64,000 nt of DNA from an uncultured Lachnospiraceae bacterium (GTDB lineage Bacteria; Bacillota; Clostridia; Lachnospirales; Lachnospiraceae). The position numbers were made by a program, and so were the translations under genes. Below the pieces are notes generated by a model, which ran no database searches, was not told where the DNA came from, and was given only the letters and a program-made list of their open reading frames with translations. Positions 26,692 to 36,015 of the stretch are shown here, piece after piece (the stretch's first letter is position 1; each line of letters starts with the position of its first letter). Location: assembly GCA_934351255.1 (NCBI GenBank), contig CAKRJH010000014.1, positions 5,060-69,059 on the forward strand, given 5' to 3'.

Positions 26692-27019
26692 AAAAAAAGT
26701 CCTTGATAGAAATTTCTTTCTATCAAGGACGAATCTACTAATCCGCGGTGCCACCTTGTTTCACAGGAACGACCCTGTGCCCTTAGCTGGATACCTTCAT
26801 ATCCACGACAACTGACGTATGTCTTCACGTTGCAGAATACTCTGTAGATTCGATGGATCTACATTTGACTGCACCCTCAGAAGTCCATTCCCAATGCACT
26901 AGTTTACCGCATCTCACCAACCGCGGCTCTCTGGAAAACATCATGTAGAGGTACTTCTCTTCCTCAACGGTTTCACTATAAACTGATATAACCATATCAC
27001 CATGGCAGAATCTTGTCAA
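26692..27019 (-). promoter_or_regulatory. Trp T-box riboswitch leader with terminator
   Basis: Minus-strand leader of trpD. TTGACA at 27014-27019 with TATGGT or a nearby hexamer about 15 nt on is a likely promoter. The specifier loop GAATGGACTTC holds UGG (26885-26887), the Trp codon. The T-box AAGGTGGCACCGCGG lies at 26743-26757. The terminator stem GTCCTTGATAGAAA / TTTCTATCAAGGAC with seven T covers 26692-26730. Uncharged tRNA-Trp pairing with the T-box side would open the terminator and raise trp expression. Confidence 0.93.
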
Positions 27020-27022
27020 TCC

Positions 27023-27676
27023 TTATTTAGCATCAGATTCTTTCGGCATCTCCGCCGGCAGGCTCAGCATACTCTGTATCATCTGCTCATGCGCCTTGAA
27101 CTTGCCCTCCCGGAGCAGGCATCCTGCAATGCAGGAGAAATATACTCTGGTCAGACAGCTGCTGATCTGCTCATCGGTCATCTCTTCGAGCTTCTTGACC
27201 AGCATAATCGCAATACCCTGGGAAAACATGATCATATCATTGACCACGCGGACCGCTCCGTCATGGGACACTCCAAATCCCATCTCCATCTCCTTGATCA
27301 TCGGCTGCATCATCTGGAACATATCCGTATCAAATACACTTTTGGTCTCCTGGCTCACACCCTCCCTCATAAAAAGCATGGCATAAGCATTCGGATACTG
27401 CTTGGCGTAATTGATCCAGCGCATACCAAACTCCTTGAATGCCGGCTTGAAGTTCAGACTCTCGCGCAGATACTCCATACACTCCTTCTTGGTACGGTCA
27501 TATACTGCTCCCTTTACCTCATCCATTCCCTCAAAATACGTGAAGATCGGTGTCGTGGTGGCATTCATGCGCTTTCCTACCTCGCGGGCGACGACTGCCT
27601 CGATTCCTCTCTCCATCATCAGCCCGTAGGCTGCATCAATAATCTGTTCTCTGGTAAATCTAGCTTTTGGTGGCAT
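27023..27676 (-). CDS. TetR-family transcriptional regulator, 217 aa
   Basis: N-terminal HTH (FTREQIIDAAYGLMMERGI ... VGKRMNATTTPIFTYFEG) followed by an all-helical ligand-binding domain. The ATG at 27676 (MPPKARFT) with GAGGAG 4 nt upstream is preferred over the long extension to 27793. Ligand and targets unknown. It lies directly upstream of the trp leader, but the separate TTGACA after its stop argues against co-transcription. Confidence 0.85.
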   Translation of the reverse strand: MPPKARFTREQIIDAAYGLMMERGIEAVVAREVGKRMNATTTPIFTYFEGMDEVKGAVYDRTKKECMEYLRESLNFKPAFKEFGMRWINYAKQYPNAYAMLFMREGVSQETKSVFDTDMFQMMQPMIKEMEMGFGVSHDGAVRVVNDMIMFSQGIAIMLVKKLEEMTDEQISSCLTRVYFSCIAGCLLREGKFKAHEQMIQSMLSLPAEMPKESDAK

Positions 27677-27897
27677 ACTACTCCTCATCTGAAGCGTCTC
27701 TGCGGCGATGTCAGATGCAACCCTGTCTCTGCGGTCTTCACCCCACATCTGGTCCGCCTGTGACGCTCCTGCACAGACAGACTCCATCTCCAATCATTAT
27801 TTGCTACAACGCTCGTCTTATAACATCAGTTTTACTCTACTGTTTCATGATATAAAAAACAATATATTTTGTCAACCCTAAAAATACATGACGCATG

Positions 27898-28689
27898 TCA
27901 CTCGGAAAGATCCCGGAATCTCGACAGGAACTGCTTGGTACGCTCTTCTTTCGGATTGCCAAACACCTCGTCCGGTGCTCCATACTCCAGCACGTAACCA
28001 TCGTCCATAAACAACACCTGATCGGACACATCCCTGGCGAATGCCATCTCATGGGTCACAATGATCATCGTCATCTTCTGCTCCGCCAGTTCCTTCATGA
28101 CCTTGAGTACCTCTCCGGTCAGCTCCGGATCCAGCGCCGAAGTCGGCTCATCAAAGCACAGAATGTCCGGCTTCATGGCCAGAGCACGCGCGATCGCGAC
28201 ACGCTGGCACTGTCCGCCCGACAACTGGTGCGGATAATTATCCATACGGTTTGAAAGTCCCATCTGGCGCAGATATCCCTCTGCCTCCCCGCGGATCTCC
28301 TCCAGGATCTCTTTTTTCCTGGACTTGTAGTCCGGCAGTTTCTTTGCCTGAAGCTGTTTGGCCAGCATGACATTGCCAAGCGCGGTATACTGTGGAAACA
28401 GATTGAATGACTGGAAAACCATGCCAAAATGCAGACGGTTCTGCCGGATCACAGATTCTTTCAGATAGTTTGGATCGGATCCGTCAAAGATCACATTGCC
28501 GTGAACCTTGATGATTCCCTGATCCGGATATCCCAAAAAGTTCAGACACCGGAGCAGTGTCGTCTTTCCACTGCCCGATGATCCGATGATCGACATCACC
28601 TGGCTTTCCTCCAGCGAAAAGCTGATATCCTTTAATACCTTTGTCTTGTCAAAGGATTTACAGATATGTTCTACCTCTAAAATAGACAT
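27898..28689 (-). CDS. Polar amino-acid ABC transporter, ATP-binding protein, 263 aa
   Basis: Walker A GSSGSGKTTLLRCLN, signature LSGGQCQRVAIARALAM, Walker B DILCFDEPTSALDPE, and H-loop VTHEM, typical of the GlnQ/HisP group. Last gene of the operon SBP-permease-ATPase (30209 to 27898). The start has an AGGAAGG stretch about 12 nt upstream. Substrate unknown, probably an amino acid. Confidence 0.93.
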   Translation of the reverse strand: MSILEVEHICKSFDKTKVLKDISFSLEESQVMSIIGSSGSGKTTLLRCLNFLGYPDQGIIKVHGNVIFDGSDPNYLKESVIRQNRLHFGMVFQSFNLFPQYTALGNVMLAKQLQAKKLPDYKSRKKEILEEIRGEAEGYLRQMGLSNRMDNYPHQLSGGQCQRVAIARALAMKPDILCFDEPTSALDPELTGEVLKVMKELAEQKMTMIIVTHEMAFARDVSDQVLFMDDGYVLEYGAPDEVFGNPKEERTKQFLSRFRDLSE

Positions 28690-28722
28690 TTTCTTTGTAT
28701 TCCTTCCTGTGTTCGCTCTTCC

Positions 28723-29409
28723 CTAGCGGAAGTATTTCATCTTCTTCTCCGCCTGTCCCAGCAGGATCGTCAGAATTCCGTTACAGATCAGATAATAGAT
28801 CGCCGTAAAGAACAACGGCCAGATCGCGCCTGAGATTCCCTGGGATCCCTTCATGAAGGACTGTCCTGCCCAGATCACTTCCTGCAGGGCAATGATCCGT
28901 GCCAGGGAAGTATCCTTGACCAGAGTCAGGATCTCATTGGACAGAGGGGGAAGGACATTTTTCACCATCTGAAGTAACTTGACATGGAAAAAGACCTGTC
29001 TCCTTGTCATACCAAGGACGGCTCCCGCCTCATCCTGACCCACCGGGATGCTCTCGATCCCGCCCCGGAAGATCTCCGACAGATAGCAGGAATAGTTCAG
29101 GATAAACGCCACCGAGGACGCCAGAAAACGTCCGGATTCATCACCGCCCCAGACCGGATTGTGTAAGACCAGTCCCGGAAAATAATAGATGATCAGAAGC
29201 TGGATCATCAGAGGCGTTCCCCTGACGATCCAGATGATCACCTTGAACAGCACCCTGACCGGGGTAATGCGGGATCTGCTGCAAAATGAGATGAGCAGTC
29301 CCAGCGGCAATGCCCCCAGCAGAGTGACAAAGAATAATCGTAATGTCTGTAAAAAACCGACGTTCAGCGAGTGAAGGACGATCGGTAACTGTTGCATGAT
29401 TTGATCCAT
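28723..29409 (-). CDS. Polar amino-acid ABC transporter permease, 228 aa
   Basis: HisM/GlnP-type permease. About five membrane helices with the family's LRLFFVTLLGALPLG, RGTPLMIQLLIIYY and EIFRGGIESIPVGQDEAGAV segments. The last one carries the EAA loop that contacts the ATPase. GGAG lies 5 nt before the ATG. It is the only permease in the operon, so it probably acts as a homodimer. Confidence 0.93.
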   Translation of the reverse strand: MDQIMQQLPIVLHSLNVGFLQTLRLFFVTLLGALPLGLLISFCSRSRITPVRVLFKVIIWIVRGTPLMIQLLIIYYFPGLVLHNPVWGGDESGRFLASSVAFILNYSCYLSEIFRGGIESIPVGQDEAGAVLGMTRRQVFFHVKLLQMVKNVLPPLSNEILTLVKDTSLARIIALQEVIWAGQSFMKGSQGISGAIWPLFFTAIYYLICNGILTILLGQAEKKMKYFR

Positions 29410-29429
29410 GTTTGCTCCTTTGGCTGCAA

Positions 29430-30209
29430 TTATTTGCTAAGTGCAGCCTGTACGCCGTATTTTTCTGCAATCTTCTCAGTTGTTCCGTCCTCAGAACACT
29501 TGTCAAAGAACTTGTTCAGCTCCTCTGCTGCGTCTGAACCCTTGCGGAAACCGACGCCGTACTCCTCACTGTTCAGAGAGATCGTGTAAGTCAGCTTGTC
29601 ATAGCTGGTTCCCTCTCCGACCATGGCTGCTGCCATCAGGGAATCGATGATCGCACCGTCACAGGTTCCGGAAGCCACTTCCATCAGTGCGTTGGCCTGA
29701 CTCTCCACCTCGGTACTCTTCAGTCCGTTTGCGTCCGCCTGCTCCTTGCCGGCACTTCCTGCCTCTACTGCAAAATTCATGCCCTTTAAGCTGTCGACGT
29801 CTTTGCACTTGTCTGCCTTGTCCTTAGGTACGATTACGATCTGTGCGTTGTTACAGTATGCCTTGGTACACTCCATGGAACTGGTCACCTCATCGGTCAA
29901 TGTCATACCGTTCCATACACAGTCGATCGTGCCGCCGTCAAGCTCCATGATCTTGTTATCCCAGTCGATCTCGGTGAATTTTACCTTGACGCCAATGCTC
30001 TCGGCAAATGCCGCAGCCATATCTGCATCAAAGCCAACCCAGTTTCCTTTCTCATCCTTGTAATCCATCGGCTCGAAATTGGTGATACCTACCACCAGCG
30101 TACCGTTGTCCTTGATCTTAGCCAGATCGGATTTGTCAGATTTGCCACAGGAAGCCAGAGAGGCTACCATTGAGATTGTCAGTGCAACTGCCAGTAATTT
30201 CTTTTTCAT
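29430..30209 (-). CDS. Amino-acid-binding lipoprotein of the ABC transporter, 259 aa
   Basis: Lipoprotein signal with lipobox LASC at about residues 18-21, then a family-3 solute-binding fold (TLVVGITNFEPMDYKDEKGNW, VGFDADMAAAFAESIGVKV, split here). The ATG at 30209 follows GGAG with 7-nt spacing. First gene of the operon with the permease at 28723 and ATPase at 27898. Exported and anchored by lipid to the membrane. Ligand unknown. Confidence 0.93.
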   Translation of the reverse strand: MKKKLLAVALTISMVASLASCGKSDKSDLAKIKDNGTLVVGITNFEPMDYKDEKGNWVGFDADMAAAFAESIGVKVKFTEIDWDNKIMELDGGTIDCVWNGMTLTDEVTSSMECTKAYCNNAQIVIVPKDKADKCKDVDSLKGMNFAVEAGSAGKEQADANGLKSTEVESQANALMEVASGTCDGAIIDSLMAAAMVGEGTSYDKLTYTISLNSEEYGVGFRKGSDAAEELNKFFDKCSEDGTTEKIAEKYGVQAALSK

Positions 30210-30265
30210 GTTTGTCTCCATTCTATGTAAACTTTATTATCCGTATCATATTAATATTGATGGGA

Positions 30266-31540
30266 TTACTTGTCGCGGACGATCATATTCTCACGATCAG
30301 CCCCGGTTCCGATCAGTTTTACGATCGTTCCGGTATATTCCTCGATAAATGTAATGTATTTCTTGGCTGCCTCAGGAAGTTCCTCGTAAGTCCTGCACTT
30401 GGAAACGTCTCCAAAATTGCCCTCGAATTCCTGATATACCGGCTTTGCCTGTGCCAGGAACTGCTCGTTGGTGGAAAAGTCTTTGGTGATCTCTCCATTG
30501 ACATTGTAAGCCACGCAGGCCTTGAAGGTGTCAAACTTTCCGATCGTATCCAGATGGTTCAGGTTGATGTAGTTGCATCCGTTCAGGTTGATGGCGTATC
30601 TGAGCGCCACCAGATCCAGCCATCCACAGCGTCTTGGACGTCCGGTCACCGTGCCGTACTCATGTCCCAGATCGCGGATACGGTCTCCTGTCTCATCAAA
30701 CAGCTCGGTCACATATGGACCCTCACCGACACGGCTGGAGTAAGCCTTGATGACCCCGTACACATCGCCGATGTCTCTGGCTGCCAGACCGGTTCCGGTC
30801 AGAATACCTCCGATGGTCGGATTGGACGAGGTAACGAATGGATATGAACCAAAATCGATATCCAGCAGCGTTGCCTGTGCTCCCTCGACTACCATGAATT
30901 TATCTTCCTTCAGATATTTGTGAAGCAGTGTGACAGTATCGCATACATATGGCTTTAATTTCTGTGCGTATCCCTCATAGTCTGCAATGATCCTGTCTGC
31001 GTCAACGGTTGGCTCTCCGTTCATCGCAAGCAGTTCATTTTTAACCTCGACCTGATATCTGAGGACTTCCCGGAAATTATCCTTGTAAAGATCCTCGACG
31101 CGAAGACCGCTTCTCTCGTATTTGTCGCAATACGTCGGGCCGATTCCGTTCTTGGTGGTTCCCAGCTTATGCTTGCGCTTGTTCTCCAGCATGACATCCA
31201 GATTACAATGATATGGGAAGATCACATGCGCCTTGTCACTGATCTTCAAATATTTATCAACATCAATTCCATGGGATTTGAGCATGTCGATCTCTCCCAG
31301 AAGAACCTCCGGATTCAGAACGACTCCATTGCCGATCACCGCGATCGTCTTGCCGGACAGGATGCCGGATGGAATCAGACGCATTGCAAACTTAACGCCG
31401 TTGACTTTGATGGTGTGGCCTGCGTTATTCCCGCCGGAAGCACGTACAGAGACATCGGCAAACTGTGCCAGATAATCTGTGGTACGTCCCTTTCCCTCAT
31501 CGCCATAGAAACATCCCAATACTACACTTGCTTTTGACAT
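30266..31540 (-). CDS. purA: Adenylosuccinate synthetase, 424 aa
   Basis: Joins IMP and aspartate with GTP in AMP synthesis. The N-terminal loop is YGDEGKGRTTDYLAQF, where most PurA have GDEGKGKIVDLL. SGGNNAGHTI, TTKNGIGPTYCDKYERSGLR and GRPRRCGWLD are clear family motifs. The sequence is divergent at the first loop but keeps the catalytic Asp and His. The ATG at 31540 follows AAAGGAG. The frame extends upstream to 31660 without support. Confidence 0.92.
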   Translation of the reverse strand: MSKASVVLGCFYGDEGKGRTTDYLAQFADVSVRASGGNNAGHTIKVNGVKFAMRLIPSGILSGKTIAVIGNGVVLNPEVLLGEIDMLKSHGIDVDKYLKISDKAHVIFPYHCNLDVMLENKRKHKLGTTKNGIGPTYCDKYERSGLRVEDLYKDNFREVLRYQVEVKNELLAMNGEPTVDADRIIADYEGYAQKLKPYVCDTVTLLHKYLKEDKFMVVEGAQATLLDIDFGSYPFVTSSNPTIGGILTGTGLAARDIGDVYGVIKAYSSRVGEGPYVTELFDETGDRIRDLGHEYGTVTGRPRRCGWLDLVALRYAINLNGCNYINLNHLDTIGKFDTFKACVAYNVNGEITKDFSTNEQFLAQAKPVYQEFEGNFGDVSKCRTYEELPEAAKKYITFIEEYTGTIVKLIGTGADRENMIVRDK

Positions 31541-31683
31541 ATCTTTCTCTCCTTTCAGGATGGTGAGCACTTTTGTGTCCGAAAAACAGACACACCCAAA
31601 CTCCATCTTACCACAAAACCCGCCAGATAACAACAGTTTCTGTCTTTTGCGTGGTTTCACTCTTTCTCCCGCAAAGTTCCTCT

Positions 31684-33129
31684 CTATTTCCCATGGAGTT
31701 CCTGAAGAAATGACTCACGCCTGGCAGCCCCCTGTGCCGTCACCGGTTTGATCCACCGGCCGGTCCTCGTGTACGTGGTCAGTACGATCAGACGCAGGAT
31801 CTCATCGGTGTAGACAAACGCAAAGACCGCCAGGAACGGCAGATGAAAGACCATGCCGGACGCCCAGGTCGCCGGGACACTGATCAGGAACAGACAGGCC
31901 ACCTCGAACACGGTACCGACAATCGCCTCACCGCCTGCGCGGTAGCACTCATTCATAATGTAGTTGCAGGTGCGGATAGAACCCAGGATCAGATAAATAT
32001 ACAGCATGTATCTGCCGTACATCATCGCCTGTGCGCCCAGTCCGAACAGCCCGAACAGCGGACGGTTCAATATCGTGCAGATCAGTACGATCGTAAAGGT
32101 GACAAGCGGACAGAACATGGAAGATCTCCATGCGAAATGATAGCCCTTGCGCAGATTGCCCGCGCCGACTTCCTTGCCCACGACGACGCTGGTCGCATTG
32201 GAAAGTCCTCCAAAGAATGCATAGACAAATCCCTCGCAGACACGAAAGGCCGCCATAGCCGCGATCGCCGACTTGTTCTGGTGTCCGATCACGATATTGA
32301 TCAGCATCTGCCCCAATCCGTACAGCAGTTCATTGCACAGGATCGGAAAACATTTGGACAGGTACCGTCCCAGAAAAGACCTGTTAAATGAAAAGATCTG
32401 TGACAGGTGCAGGCGGACGCTGCAATCGGAGCGCAGCACATAGATCGTCAACAGTGTCAGATTGACTGCGGAAGATGCCAGCGTTCCCACTGCCGCACCG
32501 GCCACACCCATCTTCGGTGCGCCAAACCGTCCATAGATCAGCACCCAGTTCAGGCAGAAATTCACCAGGATTCCCACTGCGGAACAGATGAGCGGTGCCT
32601 TGACACGCTCTGTCGCGCGCATCAGGAGACTCATCAGCACTCCCAGCACCTGAAGGATAAAGGAAAATCCCACGATGCGGATATATGGGATGCCGAGTGC
32701 CACAATATCGGCTTTGTCGGTGTACAGGTTCAGCAGAAACTGCGGCTGAAAAATAGACAGGGCACCAAAGCCCAGTCCTACCAGTCCCATACAGATCAGT
32801 GTGAGCCCGAATGTCATATTGATGCCTTTCTCGTCTCTGGCTCCCCAGTACTGGGAGAAGAACAGGATCGAACCACTGGCAAATCCCCAGTAACAGGAGA
32901 AAAACAGCGAACAGATCTGGGAGCAGATACCGACTGCTGCCACAGACAGTTCTCCCTCACTTCCGATCATGATCGTATCTACCATGCTGGCTGTGGTACT
33001 CAGCAGATTCTGCATGGCGATCGGAAGCGCCAGCGTGATCAACACGGAAAAGAAGGCCCGCATGCTCACATACTGCGGGTCATTCTTATCGAATGGTTTT
33101 CTTCTTGCGATTTTATTTCCAAACTTCAC
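31684..33129 (-). CDS. MATE-family efflux transporter, 481 aa
   Basis: About twelve membrane helices in two similar halves. SVLITLALPIAMQNLLSTT and MVDTIMIGSEGELSVAAVG open the first half as in NorM/DinF-type MATE exporters. These use Na+ or H+ gradients to export drugs or metabolites. Substrate unknown. Stand-alone gene 90 bp after sbcC on the same strand. Confidence 0.9.
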   Translation of the reverse strand: MKFGNKIARRKPFDKNDPQYVSMRAFFSVLITLALPIAMQNLLSTTASMVDTIMIGSEGELSVAAVGICSQICSLFFSCYWGFASGSILFFSQYWGARDEKGINMTFGLTLICMGLVGLGFGALSIFQPQFLLNLYTDKADIVALGIPYIRIVGFSFILQVLGVLMSLLMRATERVKAPLICSAVGILVNFCLNWVLIYGRFGAPKMGVAGAAVGTLASSAVNLTLLTIYVLRSDCSVRLHLSQIFSFNRSFLGRYLSKCFPILCNELLYGLGQMLINIVIGHQNKSAIAAMAAFRVCEGFVYAFFGGLSNATSVVVGKEVGAGNLRKGYHFAWRSSMFCPLVTFTIVLICTILNRPLFGLFGLGAQAMMYGRYMLYIYLILGSIRTCNYIMNECYRAGGEAIVGTVFEVACLFLISVPATWASGMVFHLPFLAVFAFVYTDEILRLIVLTTYTRTGRWIKPVTAQGAARRESFLQELHGK

Positions 33130-33219
33130 AGTTTCATTCCTCTCTTTTTCATATCGTTTCGTGACAAATCCATTCTCATGGATTCTTTCTTTTTAGAAAT
33201 CACAGTGTTAATACCCCGC

Positions 33220-36015
33220 CTAATATACCACCTTCGTAGTGCTTCCTTCGGCACGGTTTTTGGTGACAACGATCTGCCGGTCAATGCGGGATTTGAGTTC
33301 TCCCACATGGGAAATGATCCCCACCAGACGGTTTCCGCTTCCCAGCTCCTGCAGGACGCGGATCGCCTGCTGCAGCGACTCGTCATCCAGCGAACCAAAG
33401 CCCTCATCGATAAACATGGTGTCCATCTGGATACCCCCGGCCGACTCCATGATCTCATCGGACAATCCCAGGGCCATGGCCAGAGATGCCTTGAAGGACT
33501 CTCCGCCGGACAGGGATTTGACATCGCGGATACTGTCATTGTAATAATCCCGGACATCCAGATCCAGTCCGGCCTGTGACCTCTGATCCGAAGCCTTTCC
33601 ACGGCGCACAAACTCATATTGGCCGTCCGTCAGTTCCATCAGCCGCACATTGGCCTTGGCGATCATCCGGTCAAAATATGTCATCTGCACATAGGTCTCA
33701 AAGGCGATCTTGTCCTTTCCGGTCAGACGGCCGTTAGCCGTGTCCGCCAATACACCAACCATCCGCAGTTTCTGATCCAGTTCGGCATACTGTGCCGCCT
33801 GTGTCTGCAATTTATCACAGATCTGCCGGTTCTGGCGCAGACGGCCTTCCAGAAGGATCCGCGCATCCTGCAGCAGATCCTTCTTCTCACGGATCTGTGC
33901 CGCCTGCTCCTCCAGTTCCTGCATATCCTCCTGCTCCGGAGCAGGCATCCCCGCAAGCTGGCTCTGCAGTTTTCCGATGAGTTCCTGTCCCACATGAAGG
34001 TCTTTCTCGGCCTGACGCAGGGTCTCCCCGGCCAGATCCCGGGCCCTGGTCAACTGCCGCAATGTCCGCTGCTTCTCCTCCAGCGTGTCCATCGCCTGCG
34101 CGCGGTCCGGATACGGCATGTTCTCCTGAAGTTCCTGAAGCTGCCTGCGCTTCTCCTCCCCGGCAGCGCGCAGTCCCTGAAGCTGCTCTGCGATCCGGCT
34201 GATCTGTGCAGTCTCCTTTTCAGAATTCTCCCTCAATTCATGGCATTGTTCTTCCAGTTCTCTCCTGCGTTTCCCGCGCATCTTCTCCTGCTCGATCTCG
34301 CCACGGATCTGCATCTCCCGGGTCCGGATATTCTCCAGTTCCTCCCCCAGTCTGTCCTGCAACGTCCGGACATCCACAGAAGTTCCGTGTTCCTCCCTCC
34401 ACAGCAGCTGTGCCTGCCGGCGGATCTCCCCGCCCGACTGGCCGATCTGTCCCGTGAACGATGCCGCCCTCTCATTGGCCGCTGTCATCTTCTGATGCAG
34501 TTTCTCACAATGCTGCTTCTGTCGATCCAGTTCCTCCTTGGACGGCGCTCCCTCAGACAGCTCTGCCAGTCGGATATAATGCACATTTCCACAGACCGGA
34601 CAGGGTTTCCCCTCCTGCTTTTTCAATTCCTGTGCCAATATTCCCGCCTGCTCGTCCAGATAACGGCCCTCCATCGTCCGGCTGACCTCATCAGCGCTGT
34701 CATACTCCTTCTTTGCCTGCTGATACTTCTGTCTGGCTGCCTGTGCGTCCTCCTCCAGACGCACATGATGACCGCAGGCTTCCTGCAATGACGCAAGCTG
34801 TGTGCGGCGTTCCTGCAATGCAGTGTTCCCGGTCTCCAGACGGGCCAGTTTTTCTCCTGCATCGGTCAATGTCTCCAATTCCTCCCGGCCTTTCTCCAAT
34901 GCGCGGCGGGTTCTGTCCTGTTTTTGGGACATATCTTTGTGTCTGTTCTGTTCCTGCTCCTGCTTCCGCTGCAGATCTTCTAATTCCGCGCGGAGCCGGT
35001 CCACGGTATCATATTCCCGAAGTCCCGCTTCGAGCACGGGGATTTCCCGGGACAGAGCCTCCCGGGCTCCGTCGTGCGCGGTCTCCTCCTGCAGCGCCTT
35101 TTGTGCGGTCTCACAGGCTGCCTCTCTGGCCGGCTGCCGCTGCATTTCCTCCTGAAGCTGTACTTGTACGGCTTCGCGCTGCTTTCCGGCCTCCATACGT
35201 CTGGTCAGCTCCTGCGCGGTCTTCTCCACCTCATTTTGATCCTGCTCCAGCTTCGTCACCGCGGCACGGTCCTCCTCCAGAATGTGCTCCAGGATCTTCA
35301 GAGATTCTGTCAGAGAAAACTCCCCTTTTTGTGCACGCTCCAATTCCTCCTGCTGCCCGCTCTGCGGATCACAGGCAATCTCCTGCAGATACTGTGCCAC
35401 ACTGCGCTGCAGCTCTGCGCTGTCATTTTCCAGTGCACGGCAGCGCTCTCCGAGTGTCTCCTGGATCTCCTGAAACCGTGAGGTATTGAAGATCTTGCGG
35501 AAGATCTGCTTGCGGGTGTCACTGCCCGCGGTGAGAAATTCCTTGAACGCGCCCTGGGCGATCATCACGATCTTAGTGAACTGGTCAAAGTCGAGCCCCA
35601 GGATCTCCTGAACCTTCCGAAGAACCTCTCCCCCTTTGGTCAGCACATCCCCATCCGGAAGCGTCAGTTCGACCCACGCCGCCTTATTGGTCATGCCCTC
35701 TCCTTTGGCCTTGCGGCGGAGCTGCTTCGGCGCTCTCCTGATCGTATACTCCTGTCCCCGGTATAAAAAGGTCAGTTCGACCTGCGTCGGCGTATCCACA
35801 GAGGCATACTGGGAACGCACCATGGATTCGTCACGGTCATGGCCGCTCGCCTTGCCATAGAGCGCATAGGTGATTCCGTCAAAGATCGTCGTCTTTCCGG
35901 CTCCGGTGTCTCCGGTGATCAGATAGATGCCCTGTGTCCCCAGTTTGCGGAAATCCAGGATCTCCTCCCCCGCATACGGCCCGAACGCCGTCATCTTAAG
36001 TACCAGTGGTCTCAT
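33220..36015 (-). CDS. sbcC: Exonuclease SbcCD subunit C, 931 aa
   Basis: SMC-like ATPase of the SbcCD (Mre11-Rad50) nuclease that opens hairpins and protein-blocked ends. Walker A GDTGAGKTTIFDGITYALYG at about 34-53. Two long coiled coils flank a zinc hook GKPCPVCGNVH. C-terminal signature SLSGGESFKASLAMALGL and Walker B FIDEGFGSLDDE. The ATG at 36015 overlaps the sbcD stop by 4 nt (ATGA), which fixes the start against the longer frame to 36078. Confidence 0.95.
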   Translation of the reverse strand: MRPLVLKMTAFGPYAGEEILDFRKLGTQGIYLITGDTGAGKTTIFDGITYALYGKASGHDRDESMVRSQYASVDTPTQVELTFLYRGQEYTIRRAPKQLRRKAKGEGMTNKAAWVELTLPDGDVLTKGGEVLRKVQEILGLDFDQFTKIVMIAQGAFKEFLTAGSDTRKQIFRKIFNTSRFQEIQETLGERCRALENDSAELQRSVAQYLQEIACDPQSGQQEELERAQKGEFSLTESLKILEHILEEDRAAVTKLEQDQNEVEKTAQELTRRMEAGKQREAVQVQLQEEMQRQPAREAACETAQKALQEETAHDGAREALSREIPVLEAGLREYDTVDRLRAELEDLQRKQEQEQNRHKDMSQKQDRTRRALEKGREELETLTDAGEKLARLETGNTALQERRTQLASLQEACGHHVRLEEDAQAARQKYQQAKKEYDSADEVSRTMEGRYLDEQAGILAQELKKQEGKPCPVCGNVHYIRLAELSEGAPSKEELDRQKQHCEKLHQKMTAANERAASFTGQIGQSGGEIRRQAQLLWREEHGTSVDVRTLQDRLGEELENIRTREMQIRGEIEQEKMRGKRRRELEEQCHELRENSEKETAQISRIAEQLQGLRAAGEEKRRQLQELQENMPYPDRAQAMDTLEEKQRTLRQLTRARDLAGETLRQAEKDLHVGQELIGKLQSQLAGMPAPEQEDMQELEEQAAQIREKKDLLQDARILLEGRLRQNRQICDKLQTQAAQYAELDQKLRMVGVLADTANGRLTGKDKIAFETYVQMTYFDRMIAKANVRLMELTDGQYEFVRRGKASDQRSQAGLDLDVRDYYNDSIRDVKSLSGGESFKASLAMALGLSDEIMESAGGIQMDTMFIDEGFGSLDDESLQQAIRVLQELGSGNRLVGIISHVGELKSRIDRQIVVTKNRAEGSTTKVVY

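Noticed and set aside
27800..27897. Terminator after the amino-acid ABC operon
   Set aside because: No convincing stem with a T-tract was found in this gap.
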